The notes under the pieces are model-generated. The model saw nothing but the letters and a program-made list of their open reading frames with translations. It ran no database searches and had not been told where the DNA came from. Shown here piece after piece: positions 25,149 to 35,672 of a stretch of 64,000 nt of DNA. Positions within the stretch are counted from its first letter, which is position 1, and every line of letters begins with the position of its first letter. The position numbers and the translations under genes are program-made. The stretch is taken from assembly GCF_012932145.1 (NCBI RefSeq), contig NZ_MWOK01000005.1:124494-188493 (forward strand). The letters are read 5' to 3'. This DNA is from Acidovorax sp. SRB_14 (lineage in GTDB: Bacteria > Pseudomonadota > Gammaproteobacteria > Burkholderiales > Burkholderiaceae_C).

Positions 25149-25985
25149 ATGACATTAATAGCAATCATTTTGGCCACTCTGGCCGCGGGCATTGGCAGTG
25201 TGTGGCTGGCCGCATGGCTTTTGCGGGCCGGGCTGGCGGGCGGCTCCAGCAACGTCGGGCCGCAGCATCTGCTGAGCCTGGCGGCGGGTGCGTTGCTGGC
25301 CACGGCCTTCATGCACCTGCTGCCCGAGGCGTTTGAAAGCCAGGCCGGGGCGCAAGACCTGTTTGCCACCTTGCTGGTCGGCGTGGTGTTCTTTTTTCTG
25401 CTCGAAAAGGCCGAGCTGTGGCACCACGGGCATGAGCACGGGCATGGGCACGGCGATGCGCAGCCGGGCCACGATCACGGCCATGGGTATGGCCATGCGC
25501 ACGGCCACCGCCATGAGGGCGGCGGCGCCGTGCGCCTGGGCGGCTGGACGGTGCTGACCGGCGACAGCGTGCACTGCTTTGGCGATGGCGTGCTGATTGC
25601 CTCGGCCTTTGTGGCCGACATCCGGCTCGGGCTGATTGCCGCCGCGTCGGTGCTGGCGCACGAGGTGCCGCACCACATGGGCGACCTCGTGGTGCTGCTG
25701 CAAAGCAGCGCCAACCGCCGCGTGGCACTGGTCAAGGTGTCGCTGGCCGGTGCGGTGACCGCACTGGGCGGCCTGTCCGGCTACTTCTTGCTGGAGCGGC
25801 TGCACGACTGGCTGCCGTACTTTCTGGTGGTGGCGTCGAGCAGTTTTATCTATGTCGCGCTGGCCGATTTGATCCCGCAGCTGCAAAAGCGCCTGTCGGT
25901 GCGCGAAACCGCCCTGCAGGTGGCGATGCTCGTGGCGGGCATGGGCGTGGTGACGCTGGTCAGCCACCTGGGGCACGGCCACTGA
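25149..25985 (+). CDS. ZIP-family metal transporter with His-rich loop
   Basis: Divalent-metal (probably zinc) transporter of 278 aa with about seven to eight membrane helices. A cytoplasmic loop near residues 96-126 is extremely His-rich (HGHEHGHGHG and following), a usual metal-binding loop of ZIP proteins. The helix IV/V metal-site motifs are visible as HCFGDGVLIASAF and LAHEVPHHMGDLVVLL. The direction in ZIP proteins is toward the cytoplasm. The start at 25149 has only a weak ribosome site (GTAAAG). Confidence 0.88.
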   Translation: MTLIAIILATLAAGIGSVWLAAWLLRAGLAGGSSNVGPQHLLSLAAGALLATAFMHLLPEAFESQAGAQDLFATLLVGVVFFFLLEKAELWHHGHEHGHGHGDAQPGHDHGHGYGHAHGHRHEGGGAVRLGGWTVLTGDSVHCFGDGVLIASAFVADIRLGLIAAASVLAHEVPHHMGDLVVLLQSSANRRVALVKVSLAGAVTALGGLSGYFLLERLHDWLPYFLVVASSSFIYVALADLIPQLQKRLSVRETALQVAMLVAGMGVVTLVSHLGHGH

Positions 25986-26000
25986 GCGGCCGCAGCCGCA

Positions 26001-26792
26001 TCAGCGCCCGATGGCAAACACCGCCGGCGTGTGCTTGTCGGGGCCGCCGGGTTGCTGGCGCCACTGCTGCACGCTTTGGCTGCGCGTGTGGCCGCTGGCC
26101 AGCGTCAGGCCGCTGCTGACCGACAGGCGCGTCGCGGGCTGCAGCGTGTGCAGCAGCGCCTGCAGCAGGGCGGCGTTGCGGTAGGGCGTTTCAATGAACA
26201 GCTGCGTCTGGCCGCTCTTGAGGGCCAGCGATTCGAGGGCGCGGATGCGCTGGGCGCGTTCGTCGCTGTCCTGCGGCAAATAGCCGACAAAGGCAAAGTT
26301 CTGCCCGCCCAGGCCGCTCGCGGCCAGCGCCAGCAGCAGCGACACCGGCCCGACCAGCGGCATGACGGCCATGCCCAGGTCGTGCGCCGCGCGCACCACC
26401 GAGCTGCCGGGGTCGGCCACGGCCGGCATGCCGGCCTCGCTGACCAGCCCCATGTCGTGCCCGGCCAGGGCTGCGGCCAGCAGCGGGCGGGCATCGAACA
26501 CGGCCGCGCCTTTGCCGCCGTGGTCGCCTTTCTTGTGCACTTCGCGTGGCAGCTCGGTGATGGTTTGCTCCTGCAGCGGCAGGGCCAGCGGGTGCACGGC
26601 GTCCACGCGCTTGAGGTAGGCGCGCGCGCTCTTGGCGTTCTCGCAGACCCAGTGGGTCAGCCGCGCCGCGGTCGCCAGTGTGGCGTCGGGCAGGCTGTGC
26701 TGCAGCGGCATCTGCGTGTCGCAGCCGAAATCGAGCGGCGCGGGCACCAGGTACAGCGTGCCGTGTGCGGCGGTAGGAGCGGTCACGCTCAT
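26001..26792 (-). CDS. SAM-dependent methyltransferase, tetrapyrrole-methylase fold (RsmI-related)
   Basis: A protein of 263 aa with the SAM-binding pattern of the tetrapyrrole methylase superfamily: LVPAPLDFG near the start, then GLVSEAGMPAVADPGSSVVRAAH and LVGPVSLLLALAASGLGGQNFAFVGYLP. RsmI, a relative, methylates C1402 of 16S rRNA; this is a shorter, distinct paralogue group common in Burkholderiales, and its substrate is unknown. Its start overlaps the maf stop by 4 bases (ATGA). Confidence 0.8.
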   Translation of the reverse strand: MSVTAPTAAHGTLYLVPAPLDFGCDTQMPLQHSLPDATLATAARLTHWVCENAKSARAYLKRVDAVHPLALPLQEQTITELPREVHKKGDHGGKGAAVFDARPLLAAALAGHDMGLVSEAGMPAVADPGSSVVRAAHDLGMAVMPLVGPVSLLLALAASGLGGQNFAFVGYLPQDSDERAQRIRALESLALKSGQTQLFIETPYRNAALLQALLHTLQPATRLSVSSGLTLASGHTRSQSVQQWRQQPGGPDKHTPAVFAIGR

Positions 26793-27388
26793 GGCAGCAC
26801 CAGCCCGGCGGCGCGCAGCATGCGGCAGGTGCGGATCAGCGGCAGGCCGACCAGCGCGGTGGGGTCGTCGCTGTCGATGGCGTCGAGCAGACTGATGCCC
26901 AGGCCTTCGCTCTTGGCGCTGCCGGCGCAGTCGTAGGGCTGCTCGGCGCGCAGGTAGCGTTCCATTTCAGCGTCCGACAGGGCGCGAAAGCGCACGGTAA
27001 CCGCCGCGAGGTCGACCTGTTCAAAGCCTGTGGCCAGGCACACCACGGCCACGGCGGTTTGGAAGACCACGCTGTGGCCACTCATGAGGCGCAGCTGGGC
27101 GAGCGCGCGCTCGTGCGTGTGCGGCTTGCCCAGCGCATGGCCCGCCAGGTCGGCCACCTGGTCGGAACCGATCACGACAGCGCCGGGATGCAACGCCGCC
27201 ACGGCACGCGCCTTGGCCAGCGCCAGGCGCAGTGCCAGCGCGCGGGGTGCCTCGCCTGGTTGCGGGGTTTCATCGACATCGGGAGCCAAAACGCTGAACG
27301 GAAGGCGCAGGCGCTGCAGCAGTTCGCGCCGGTAGGGGGAGGTCGAGCCCAAAACCAGGGGGCGCTGTGGGGAGACGAAATCGTGCAT
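26789..27388 (-). CDS. maf: Maf-family nucleoside triphosphate pyrophosphatase (YceF-like)
   Basis: House-cleaning pyrophosphatase that hydrolyses modified nucleoside triphosphates, 199 aa. Signatures are LGSTSPYRRELLQRL at the N-terminus, APDVDETP, the catalytic-region IGSDQVADL and YDCAGSAKSEGLG. The latter pattern fits the YceF (m7GTP) subfamily rather than the dTTP/UTP one. Its start codon is only 25 bases from that of yceD on the opposite strand, the usual order maf | yceD-rpmF-plsX in proteobacteria. Confidence 0.9.
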   Translation of the reverse strand: MHDFVSPQRPLVLGSTSPYRRELLQRLRLPFSVLAPDVDETPQPGEAPRALALRLALAKARAVAALHPGAVVIGSDQVADLAGHALGKPHTHERALAQLRLMSGHSVVFQTAVAVVCLATGFEQVDLAAVTVRFRALSDAEMERYLRAEQPYDCAGSAKSEGLGISLLDAIDSDDPTALVGLPLIRTCRMLRAAGLVLP

Positions 27389-27401
27389 GCCTTGATTCTC
27401 T

Positions 27402-27407
27402 TACACT
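27402..27407 (+). promoter_or_regulatory. -10-like element TACACT just before yceD
   Basis: TACACT is followed by 6 nt (GCGCGC) and the yceD ATG at 27414. No ribosome site is possible in the gap, so a leaderless mRNA is suggested. It overlaps the divergent maf initiation region. Confidence 0.4.
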
Positions 27408-27413
27408 GCGCGC

Positions 27414-27965
27414 ATGACCAAGGACTACTCACCCGCCCGGCTGGATGTCAAGGCCTTTGCGCAGGCGGGCGCACAGCTGGCTGGACACGATTCCCTGCTC
27501 CAATACGAGCGCCTGGCGCAAGAGGCGCAGGGCCTTCACCCCGATTTGCGCGTGGACTGGCAGGCGCGCGGCGAACTGCGGGCGCTGGCCGGCGACAGCA
27601 GCGAGTTGTGGCTGCACTTGAAGGTGCAGGCGTCGTTCCCGATGGTGTGCCAACGCTGCCTGACGCCGGTGGACGTGCCCCTGGAGGTCGATCGCTCGTT
27701 TCGCTTCGTCGCCGACGAGGCCACCGCCGAAGCGCTGGACGACGACGTCGAGGAAGACCTGCTGGCGCTCAGCCGCGAATTCGATCTGCACGAGCTCATC
27801 GAGGACGAGCTGCTGATGGCCTTGCCGGTGGTGCCGCGCCACGACGTGTGCCCCACCGCCGTGCCCATGGCCTCCAGCGAGGACGATTTCGAGGCCGCAA
27901 GCGCCGAAAAACCCAATCCGTTCGCGGCCCTGGCGTCACTGCGCGTCGACAAGCCCGGACGCTAA
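27414..27965 (+). CDS. yceD: YceD family protein (DUF177), 23S rRNA accumulation protein
   Basis: A protein of 183 aa of the DUF177 family. It has the conserved central CxxC ([14 protein letters not shown]) and acidic stretch [19 protein letters not shown], then [20 protein letters not shown], the most conserved part of the family. In E. coli YceD helps 23S rRNA accumulate. It is always next to rpmF, as here. The C-terminus [10 protein letters not shown] is also family-typical. Confidence 0.92.
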   Translation: MTKDYSPARLDVKAFAQAGAQLAGHDSLLQYERLAQEAQGLHPDLRVDWQARGELRALAGDSSELWLHLKVQASFPMVCQRCLTPVDVPLEVDRSFRFVADEATAEALDDDVEEDLLALSREFDLHELIEDELLMALPVVPRHDVCPTAVPMASSEDDFEAASAEKPNPFAALASLRVDKPGR

Positions 27966-27977
27966 ATCAGCTTCGGA

Positions 27978-27983
27978 TATAAT
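27978..27983 (+). promoter_or_regulatory. -10 element TATAAT between yceD and rpmF
   Basis: A perfect TATAAT lies 86 bases before the rpmF start. No good -35 is seen at 16-18 bp upstream. It could drive rpmF-plsX-fab genes independently of yceD. Confidence 0.5.
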
Positions 27984-28068
27984 TGAAGGCTTCGCGCGAA
28001 TCCCCTTGTGTCTTTTGAATGGGCTGATCGCGTTTTTACCCACCCCTTTTTCAGACCAGGAGCCGACC

Positions 28069-28251
28069 ATGGCCGTTCAGCAAAACAAAAAATCTCCCTC
28101 CAAGCGCGGCATGCACCGCTCGCACAATGCACTGAATGTGCCCGGCATCGCGGTGGAACCCACCACGGGCGAAACCCACCTGCGCCACCACATCAGCCCC
28201 AACGGTTTCTACCGTGGCCGCCAGGTGCTGAAGAACAAGGCCGAAGCCTGA
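28069..28251 (+). CDS. rpmF: 50S ribosomal protein L32
   Basis: Large-subunit ribosomal protein of 60 aa, starting [20 protein letters not shown] and typical of L32 in length and N-terminus. The zinc-binding cysteines of some L32 forms are absent, as in most proteobacteria. The start follows CAGGAG. A hairpin with a T-rich tail lies between it and plsX and may set a high rpmF to low plsX ratio. Confidence 0.97.
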   Translation: MAVQQNKKSPSKRGMHRSHNALNVPGIAVEPTTGETHLRHHISPNGFYRGRQVLKNKAEA

Positions 28252-28277
28252 TTCGTTTCACGAGCTTCGATCGCCGG

Positions 28278-28317
28278 GGCCCGTTGCTACTGTATATGTA
28301 GCACGGGCCTTTGTTTT
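28278..28317 (+). terminator. Terminator or attenuator between rpmF and plsX
   Basis: GGCCCGT(T)GCTAC pairs with GTAGCACGGGCC (12 bp, one bulged T), followed by TTTGTTTT. It would end many transcripts after rpmF and let some continue into the fatty-acid genes. Confidence 0.75.
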
Positions 28318-28367
28318 GTGCGCTGCACTTTCAACTTGGGCCGCGCGAGCGGCCAGACACACCTTCG

Positions 28368-29420
28368 ATGATTACCCTGGCTGTGGATTGCATGGGGGGC
28401 GACCACGGCCCCCGCGTCACGCTGGCGGCGTGCCGCCATTTTCTGGAGCGCCATGCCGATGCGCGGCTGCTGCTGGTGGGACTGCCCGAGGCGCTGCAAG
28501 GCTTTGTGCACGAGCGCGCCACGCTGGTGCCCGCCAGCGAAGTCGTGGCGATGGACGACCCTGTCGAGGTGGCCCTGCGCCGCAAGAAGAATTCGTCCAT
28601 GCGCGTGGCCATTGAGCAGGTCAAGAGCGGCGCTGCCAGCGCCGCCGTGTCTGCGGGCAACACCGGCGCCTTGATGGCGATTGCGCGCTACGTGCTCAAG
28701 ACGCTCGACGGCATCGACCGGCCGGCCATCGCGAGCCAGCTGCCCAACGCCCAGGGCGGCGCCACCACGGTGCTCGACCTGGGGGCCAATGTCGACTGCA
28801 GCGCGCAGCACCTGCTGCAGTTCGCCGTCATGGGGTCGGCGCTGGATTCGGTCCTCAAAGGCAAGGAGCAGCCGACCGTCGGTTTGCTCAATATCGGTGA
28901 AGAAGCGATCAAAGGCAGCGAAATAATCAAAAAAGCGGGCGATTTGCTGCGTACGGCTGGCAACTCCGGCCTGTTGAATTTTTATGGCAATGTCGAAGGC
29001 AACGACATTTTCAAGGGAACGACCGACATCGTGGTCTGTGACGGCTTTGTTGGCAATGTGGCGCTCAAGGCCAGCGAGGGCTTGGCGAGCATGGTGGGCG
29101 GATTCCTCAAGCAGGAGTTCTCACGCAATGTGTTCACCAAAATGGCCGCGATCGTTGCCTATCCGGTGCTATCTGCGTTCAAAGACAAGGTAGACCACCG
29201 CCGTTACAACGGTGCAGCCTTGCTGGGATTGCGCGGCCTGGTCTTCAAAAGCCATGGGTCTGCCGACGAAGTGGCTTTTGGGACCGCTTTGAACCGCGCG
29301 TATGATGCAGCCCGCAACAACCTGCTGGACCGTGTCCGCCACCGCATTGCCAGTGCAGCGCCTTTCTTGCTGCCCGAACATGCGTTTGCAGACAGCGGCG
29401 CGGCGCCGGCGCCACATTGA
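28368..29420 (+). CDS. plsX: Phosphate acyltransferase PlsX
   Basis: Converts acyl-ACP to acyl-phosphate for phospholipid synthesis, 350 aa. Signatures are [10 protein letters not shown] at the N-terminus, [10 protein letters not shown], and the C-terminal core [19 protein letters not shown] and [24 protein letters not shown]. The start at 28368 begins [12 protein letters not shown]; the longer frame includes the preceding hairpin and is unlikely. The fabH start overlaps the stop (TGATG). Confidence 0.96.
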   Translation: MITLAVDCMGGDHGPRVTLAACRHFLERHADARLLLVGLPEALQGFVHERATLVPASEVVAMDDPVEVALRRKKNSSMRVAIEQVKSGAASAAVSAGNTGALMAIARYVLKTLDGIDRPAIASQLPNAQGGATTVLDLGANVDCSAQHLLQFAVMGSALDSVLKGKEQPTVGLLNIGEEAIKGSEIIKKAGDLLRTAGNSGLLNFYGNVEGNDIFKGTTDIVVCDGFVGNVALKASEGLASMVGGFLKQEFSRNVFTKMAAIVAYPVLSAFKDKVDHRRYNGAALLGLRGLVFKSHGSADEVAFGTALNRAYDAARNNLLDRVRHRIASAAPFLLPEHAFADSGAAPAPH

Positions 29421-30397
29421 TGAAACGCTACTCACGTATTACCGGCACCGGCAGCCACCTGCCGGCACGCCGGGTGACCAATGCCGACCTCGTGGCCGAG
29501 ATGGCTGCGCGGGGCGTCGAAACCTCCGATGAATGGATAGTCGAGCGCACGGGCATCCGTGCGCGCCATTTCGCCGCGCCCGATGTGGCGTGCAGCGACA
29601 TGGCCCTGGACGCTTCGCGCCACGCGCTGAAGGCGGCCGGGCTGGAGGCGCAGGACATCGACCTGATCATCGTCGCCACGTCCACGCCTGACATGGTGTT
29701 TCCGTCCACCGCCGCTATCCTGCAGCACAAACTGGGCGCCAATGGCTGCCCGGCGTTCGACGTGCAGGCCGTGTGCAGCGGCTTTGTCTATGCGCTGACG
29801 GTGGCCGACGCCATGATCCGCGCCGGCACGGCCAGCAGGGCCCTGGTGGTGGGCTCCGAAATCTTCAGCCGCCTGCTGGACTTTGACGACCGCACCACCT
29901 GCGTGCTGTTTGGCGACGGCGCCGGTGCCGTGGTGCTGGAAGCCTCGGACGAGCCCGGCATCCTTGCCAGCGACATCCATGCCGACGGCAAGCACGTGGG
30001 CATCCTGTGCGTGCCCGGCCATGTCTCGGGCGGCAAGATCACGGGCGATCCGCTGCTCAAGATGGACGGCCAGGCGGTGTTCAAGCTGGCCGTGGGTCTG
30101 CTCGAGAGCGCGGCCCGCGCCGCGCTCGACAAGGCCGGCCTGGCCGAGGCCGACATCGACTGGTTGGTGCCGCACCAGGCCAATATCCGCATCATGCAAA
30201 GCACGGCGCGCAAGCTCAAGCTGTCCATGGACAAGGTCGTGGTCACGGTAGACCAGCACGGCAACACCTCGGCCGCGTCGATTCCGCTGGCGCTGGACCA
30301 CGGCGTGCGCTCGGGCCAGGTGTGCAAGGGTGAGACGCTGCTGCTCGAAGGGGTGGGCGGCGGTTTTACCTGGGGTGCCGTGCTCCTGAAGTTGTAG
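29420..30397 (+). CDS. fabH: 3-oxoacyl-ACP synthase III (beta-ketoacyl-ACP synthase III)
   Basis: Initiates fatty-acid synthesis by condensing acetyl-CoA with malonyl-ACP; 325 aa. The catalytic triad is Cys119 ([11 protein letters not shown]), His252 (PHQANIRIM) and Asn282 ([10 protein letters not shown]). The start ATG shares a base with the plsX stop; an in-frame TTG one codon upstream is less likely. The stop codon TAG lies in the first bases of a palindromic repeat. Confidence 0.97.
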   Translation: MKRYSRITGTGSHLPARRVTNADLVAEMAARGVETSDEWIVERTGIRARHFAAPDVACSDMALDASRHALKAAGLEAQDIDLIIVATSTPDMVFPSTAAILQHKLGANGCPAFDVQAVCSGFVYALTVADAMIRAGTASRALVVGSEIFSRLLDFDDRTTCVLFGDGAGAVVLEASDEPGILASDIHADGKHVGILCVPGHVSGGKITGDPLLKMDGQAVFKLAVGLLESAARAALDKAGLAEADIDWLVPHQANIRIMQSTARKLKLSMDKVVVTVDQHGNTSAASIPLALDHGVRSGQVCKGETLLLEGVGGGFTWGAVLLKL

Positions 30398-30445
30398 CTT
30401 CTAGCGCTTGCCTGGCAAGCGCTAGGGCCTGTTTTTGTCATTATT
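30394..30445. repeat. Dispersed palindromic repeat copy, best stem of the family
   Basis: CTAGCGCTTGCC and GGCAAGCGCTAG form a 12-bp near-perfect palindrome around a single T. The flanks are TAGCTT on the left and GGGCCTGTTTTTGTCA on the right. It fills the fabH-fabD gap and supplies the fabH stop codon. Hairpin plus T-rich flank could act as a partial terminator. Confidence 0.75.
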
Positions 30446-30457
30446 TCCAGAACGACC

Positions 30458-31408
30458 ATGAAGTCTTTTGCATTTGTCTTCCCGGGCCAGGGATCGCAGG
30501 CCGTGGGCATGCTCGATGGCTGGGGCGATCATCCGGCCGTCGTGCAGACGCTGCAGGAAGCGTCCGACGCCCTGGGCGAAGACGTGGGCCGCCTGATCCA
30601 CGAAGGCCCCAAGGAGCAGCTCGCGCTGACCACCAACACCCAGCCCGTAATGCTGGTGGCCGGTGTGGCCGCCTGGCGCGTCTGGCGCGCCGAGGGCGGC
30701 GCCTTGCCCGCCGCTGTGGCCGGGCACTCGCTGGGCGAGTATTCGGCGCTGGTGGCGTCGGGCGTGCTGACGCTGGCGCAGGCCGCCCCGCTGGTGCGCC
30801 TGCGCGCCGCCGCCATGCAGGAAGCCGTGCCCGTGGGCACGGGGGCCATGGCCGCCATCCTGGGCCTCGATGCTGCAAAAGTGATGGCTGGTTGCGCAGA
30901 GGTGACGAGCGCCATGGGCCAAAGCGGCATTGAAGTCGTCGAGGCGGTCAATTTCAACGACCCCTCGCAAACCGTGATCGCCGGCAGCAAGGCCGCCGTC
31001 GAGAAGGCCTGCGAAGTGCTCAAGGCCGCCGGCGCTAAGCGCGCGCTGCCGCTGCCGGTCTCCGCGCCGTTCCATTCCAGCCTGATGAAACCCGCCGCTG
31101 AAAAGCTGCGCGTGGCGCTGGCCGCCACGGCGCTGGCCGCGCCGCAGATCCCGGTGCTCAACAACATCGACGTGGCCGTGCAGCAGGACGCCGACGCCAT
31201 CCGCGATGCGCTGGTCCGCCAGGCTTTCGGGCCCGTGCGCTGGGTCGAGTGTGTGCAGGCACTGAAGGGCCGCGGCATCACCCATCTGGTCGAATGCGGC
31301 CCCGGCAGGGTGCTGGCGGGCCTGGTGCGTCGCATCGACGCCGAACTGGTGGGCGCGGCGCTGTACGACCCCGCCACCCTCACCGAAGTCAAGGAACTGC
31401 TGGCATGA
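30458..31408 (+). CDS. fabD: Malonyl-CoA:ACP transacylase
   Basis: Loads malonyl groups onto ACP for chain elongation; 316 aa. The N-terminus FVFPGQGSQAVGML is the classic FabD opening. The nucleophile is Ser91 in GHSLGEYSALVASG. The arginine segment (VRLRAAAMQEAVPVG) and the His region (SAPFHSSLM) complete the active site. It overlaps fabG by ATGA, so the two are translationally coupled. Confidence 0.97.
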   Translation: MKSFAFVFPGQGSQAVGMLDGWGDHPAVVQTLQEASDALGEDVGRLIHEGPKEQLALTTNTQPVMLVAGVAAWRVWRAEGGALPAAVAGHSLGEYSALVASGVLTLAQAAPLVRLRAAAMQEAVPVGTGAMAAILGLDAAKVMAGCAEVTSAMGQSGIEVVEAVNFNDPSQTVIAGSKAAVEKACEVLKAAGAKRALPLPVSAPFHSSLMKPAAEKLRVALAATALAAPQIPVLNNIDVAVQQDADAIRDALVRQAFGPVRWVECVQALKGRGITHLVECGPGRVLAGLVRRIDAELVGAALYDPATLTEVKELLA

Positions 31409-32151
31409 GCGAATCCACTGCAAAGGCGCCCGTGGCGCTGGTCACCGGCGCATCGCGCGGCATTGGCGCGGCCATCGCCCTGGAACTGGCCGTGCGCGGC
31501 TACCAGGTCATTGGCACCGCCACCACACCCGAAGGCGCGGAGCGCATCACTGCAGCGCTGGCCGGCCACCCCGGCTGCCGCGGCGCAGCCCTCGATGTCA
31601 ACGACGGTCCGGCCGTGGATGCGCTGATCGACGGCATCGTCAAGGAGCAGGGCGGCCTGCAGGTGCTGGTGAACAACGCCGGCATCACGCGCGACACCCT
31701 GGCCATGCGCATGAAGGACGGCGACTGGGATGCGGTGCTCGACACCAACCTCAAGGCCGTGTTCCGCGTCAGCCGCGCCGCCATCAAGCCCATGATGAAG
31801 CAGCGCTTTGGCCGCATCATCAGCATCACCAGCGTGGTAGGTGCCTCGGGCAACCCCGGGCAGGCCAACTACGCGGCCGCGAAGGCCGGCGTCGCCGGCA
31901 TGGCCCGCGCCCTGGCGCGCGAGCTGGGCAGCCGGGGCATCACCGTCAACTGCGTGGCGCCCGGCTTCATCGACACCGACATGACCGCCAAGTTGCCCGA
32001 AGCGCAGCAAAAGGCCCTGCAGGACCAGATTCCGCTGGGCCATCTGGGCCAGCCCGCCGACATTGCGCATGCCGTTGCCTACCTCGCATCCCCCGAAGCG
32101 GGCTATGTGACAGGGCAGGAATTGCATGTCAATGGCGGCATGTACATGTAA
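31405..32151 (+). CDS. fabG: 3-oxoacyl-ACP reductase
   Basis: NADPH-dependent reductase of the fatty-acid cycle, 248 aa, classical SDR. The cofactor motif is TGASRGIG (residues 14-21) and NNAGITRD follows. The catalytic set is Ser143, Tyr156 and Lys160 (YAAAK). The C-terminus ends in ELHVNGGMYM, typical of FabG. The start overlaps the fabD stop. Confidence 0.97.
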   Translation: MSESTAKAPVALVTGASRGIGAAIALELAVRGYQVIGTATTPEGAERITAALAGHPGCRGAALDVNDGPAVDALIDGIVKEQGGLQVLVNNAGITRDTLAMRMKDGDWDAVLDTNLKAVFRVSRAAIKPMMKQRFGRIISITSVVGASGNPGQANYAAAKAGVAGMARALARELGSRGITVNCVAPGFIDTDMTAKLPEAQQKALQDQIPLGHLGQPADIAHAVAYLASPEAGYVTGQELHVNGGMYM

Positions 32152-32215
32152 TTGGCAGAACCCACGCCGCGCCATCCGTACGGCGGGCCGTTCAAGGGGC
32201 ACTCCCTGAACCGGC

Positions 32216-32494
<279 letters not shown>

Positions 32495-32540
32495 GCGGCG
32501 CCCCGCGCCCGTCCTCGCGTTTAGCACAAGGTTTTTTTGC

Positions 32541-33785
<1,245 letters not shown>

Positions 33786-33877
33786 CGCGCGGGGGCGCAC
33801 CCGCTGCGGGTGGCGCTGCCTCAGGTCTTGTGCCGCTCGCTGCATGCGAATCGCGACGTGGGCCGACTGACGGCGTA

Positions 33878-34381
33878 ATGTCTTCTTTTCTCCGCCACCA
33901 TGCACCCGCCGTGCGCTACCCCGTGGCGCGCGGTGTCTGGCTCGGCTGGGCGCTGGTGGCATATGCAACTGCAGGCTTTCTGGCGCTGCTCGCCTGGGCG
34001 CTCTGGGGTGCCGGGACGCGCAATGCCATGGTGGGAGCGGCCGGCGTGCTGTGGCTGGGGTGCTGTGCCCTGGCCCTGCATTTCTGGTGCAGCTGGCGAC
34101 CGGCCACGCTGGCATGGAACGGCAGCCACTGGAGCCTGGAAGCCCCTGCAGGGGCCATTGCATCCCCAGCGACGATACAAGTCCATCTCGATCTGCAGCG
34201 TTGCCTGTGGGTGCGGTTGCAACCGGTGCTGCCACATCCCGTCCGCGCGCACTGGTTGTGGTTGGAGCAGCGCAGCGCGCCCGAGCATTGGGGAGAGCTG
34301 CGCCGTGCGGTATATTCGCGCGCCAGGCAGGGCGCTGGAGATATTTCCAGCCACGGCCCGCGCAGCGGCCCCCAGGCATGA
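33878..34381 (+). CDS. Hypothetical membrane protein between fabF and rpoE
   Basis: A protein of 167 aa. Two N-terminal hydrophobic helices (WALVAYATAGFLALLAWALWG and VGAAGVLWLGCCALALHFW) are followed by a soluble domain rich in Trp (WNGSHWSLEAP, HWLWLEQRSAPEHWGELRRAVYSRA). This layout resembles YgfX-like small membrane proteins, but I cannot confirm it. The start at 33878 opens the first helix. It stops 13 bases before rpoE, so it may be cotranscribed with the sigma factor. Confidence 0.6.
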   Translation: MSSFLRHHAPAVRYPVARGVWLGWALVAYATAGFLALLAWALWGAGTRNAMVGAAGVLWLGCCALALHFWCSWRPATLAWNGSHWSLEAPAGAIASPATIQVHLDLQRCLWVRLQPVLPHPVRAHWLWLEQRSAPEHWGELRRAVYSRARQGAGDISSHGPRSGPQA

Positions 34382-34394
34382 CACTCTCTTATCC

Positions 34395-35030
34395 ATGACC
34401 GTTTTGCCTCCCGCCGATCCTCCCGCTGCCGACCACAGCGACCTTCAGCTCGTCGAGCGCACGGTTGCGGGCGACCAGCGGGCGTACGAGTTGCTGGTCA
34501 TCAAGTACCAGCGGCGCATAGAGCGGCTCATTGGCCGCATGGTCCGCGACACCGATTTGATACAGGACATTGCGCAGGAAACTTTTATCCGCGCCTACCG
34601 GGCCCTGCACCAGTTCCGTGGCGAGGCCCAGTTCTATACCTGGCTGTACCGCATCGCCGTCAACACCGCCAAGAAAGCGCTGATGGACCTCAAGCGCAAC
34701 CCGGTGGTCTACGAAGGCGCCTTGCGCGGTGGCGACGATGAAGATGAAACTTCGCGCCTCGGCCACGAACTAACCACCGACGAAACCCCAGAAACCGTGC
34801 TGGCCGCGCAAGAAATTGCGGCAGCGGTGAATGCGGCCATGGACGCTTTGCCCGAAGACTTGCGCCAGGCGGTGACCCTGCGCGAGATTGAGGGTCTCAG
34901 CTATGAAGAAATCGCCACCGCGATGGCCTGCCCGATCGGCACGGTTCGCTCGCGCATCTTTCGAGCGCGCGAGGCGATTTCGGTGCGTGTGCGGCCGCTT
35001 CTGGAGAACCAGACGGGCAAGCGGTGGTAA
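34395..35030 (+). CDS. rpoE: RNA polymerase sigma-E factor
   Basis: ECF sigma factor for envelope stress, 211 aa. Region 2 ([41 protein letters not shown]) contains the -10 recognition helix. Region 4 ([42 protein letters not shown]) is the helix-turn-helix for the -35. It is followed by rseA, rseB and mucD as in most beta/gammaproteobacteria. The start at 34395 yields normal RpoE length. Confidence 0.95.
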   Translation: MTVLPPADPPAADHSDLQLVERTVAGDQRAYELLVIKYQRRIERLIGRMVRDTDLIQDIAQETFIRAYRALHQFRGEAQFYTWLYRIAVNTAKKALMDLKRNPVVYEGALRGGDDEDETSRLGHELTTDETPETVLAAQEIAAAVNAAMDALPEDLRQAVTLREIEGLSYEEIATAMACPIGTVRSRIFRAREAISVRVRPLLENQTGKRW

Positions 35031-35057
35031 GTGCCAAATGGGTTGACAGGTGACACC

Positions 35058-35672
35058 ATGAATGAAATTTTGGACCAACGAGAACAGCTCTCTGCCTTGG
35101 CAGACGGGCAGCTTCAGGGCGAGGAGATGGCGCATGCCCTGCAGTTCGCGCATTCGGCCGATGGGCTGGCGACATGGGAGCTCTACCATGTGGTAGGGGA
35201 TGTGCTGCGCTCGCCCGAACTGGCCCGCCATGCTGGCAACGCTGATTTTCTCAACCGGCTGCAGCAGCAGTTGGCGCGCGAGCCCCAGCCCCTGCGCCCC
35301 TTGTTGGTGCATGCGGGTTTGCAGCAGATTGCCGAGCCCTCCGCTGCCATGCCAGAGGCCGCGAACGCCTCGGTGTTTCGCTGGAAGATGGCGGCGGGCT
35401 TGGCTTCCATGGCGGTGGTGCTGGCGGTCGGCTGGAACTCCTGGGACACCTTGCAGAACGGCGGCCCGTCGGGCGCGCGACTCGCTGCTGCGCCACCGGC
35501 GCCCGAGCAGGCCGCTGTGGCTGTGGCAGAGAACCAGGCACCCCAGGTCATGCTCCGTGACCCGCGCCTGGATGAACTCTTGGCTGCGCACAAGCAGTTT
35601 GGTGGCACCTCCGCGTTGCAAATGCCGGCAGGATTCTTGCGCAATGCCACCTTCGAGGCGCCGGCCCGTTGA
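35058..35672 (+). CDS. rseA: Anti-sigma-E factor RseA
   Basis: Inner-membrane inhibitor of RpoE, 204 aa. The N-terminal cytoplasmic domain (QREQLSALADGQLQGEEMAHAL, WELYHVVGDVLR) binds the sigma factor. One membrane helix lies at about residues 113-130 (MAAGLASMAVVLAVGW). The periplasmic tail is Ala/Pro-rich. ATG 35058 was preferred over a GTG nine codons upstream because of the conserved MNE start. The stop overlaps the rseB TTG start. Confidence 0.88.
   Translation: MNEILDQREQLSALADGQLQGEEMAHALQFAHSADGLATWELYHVVGDVLRSPELARHAGNADFLNRLQQQLAREPQPLRPLLVHAGLQQIAEPSAAMPEAANASVFRWKMAAGLASMAVVLAVGWNSWDTLQNGGPSGARLAAAPPAPEQAAVAVAENQAPQVMLRDPRLDELLAAHKQFGGTSALQMPAGFLRNATFEAPAR

Noticed and set aside
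25430-25530. Repetitive CATGGGCAC-like sequence that could be a tandem repeat or CRISPR-like array.
   Set aside because: It is the His-rich coding loop of the ZIP transporter; the period is irregular and it is in frame. No CRISPR array was seen anywhere.
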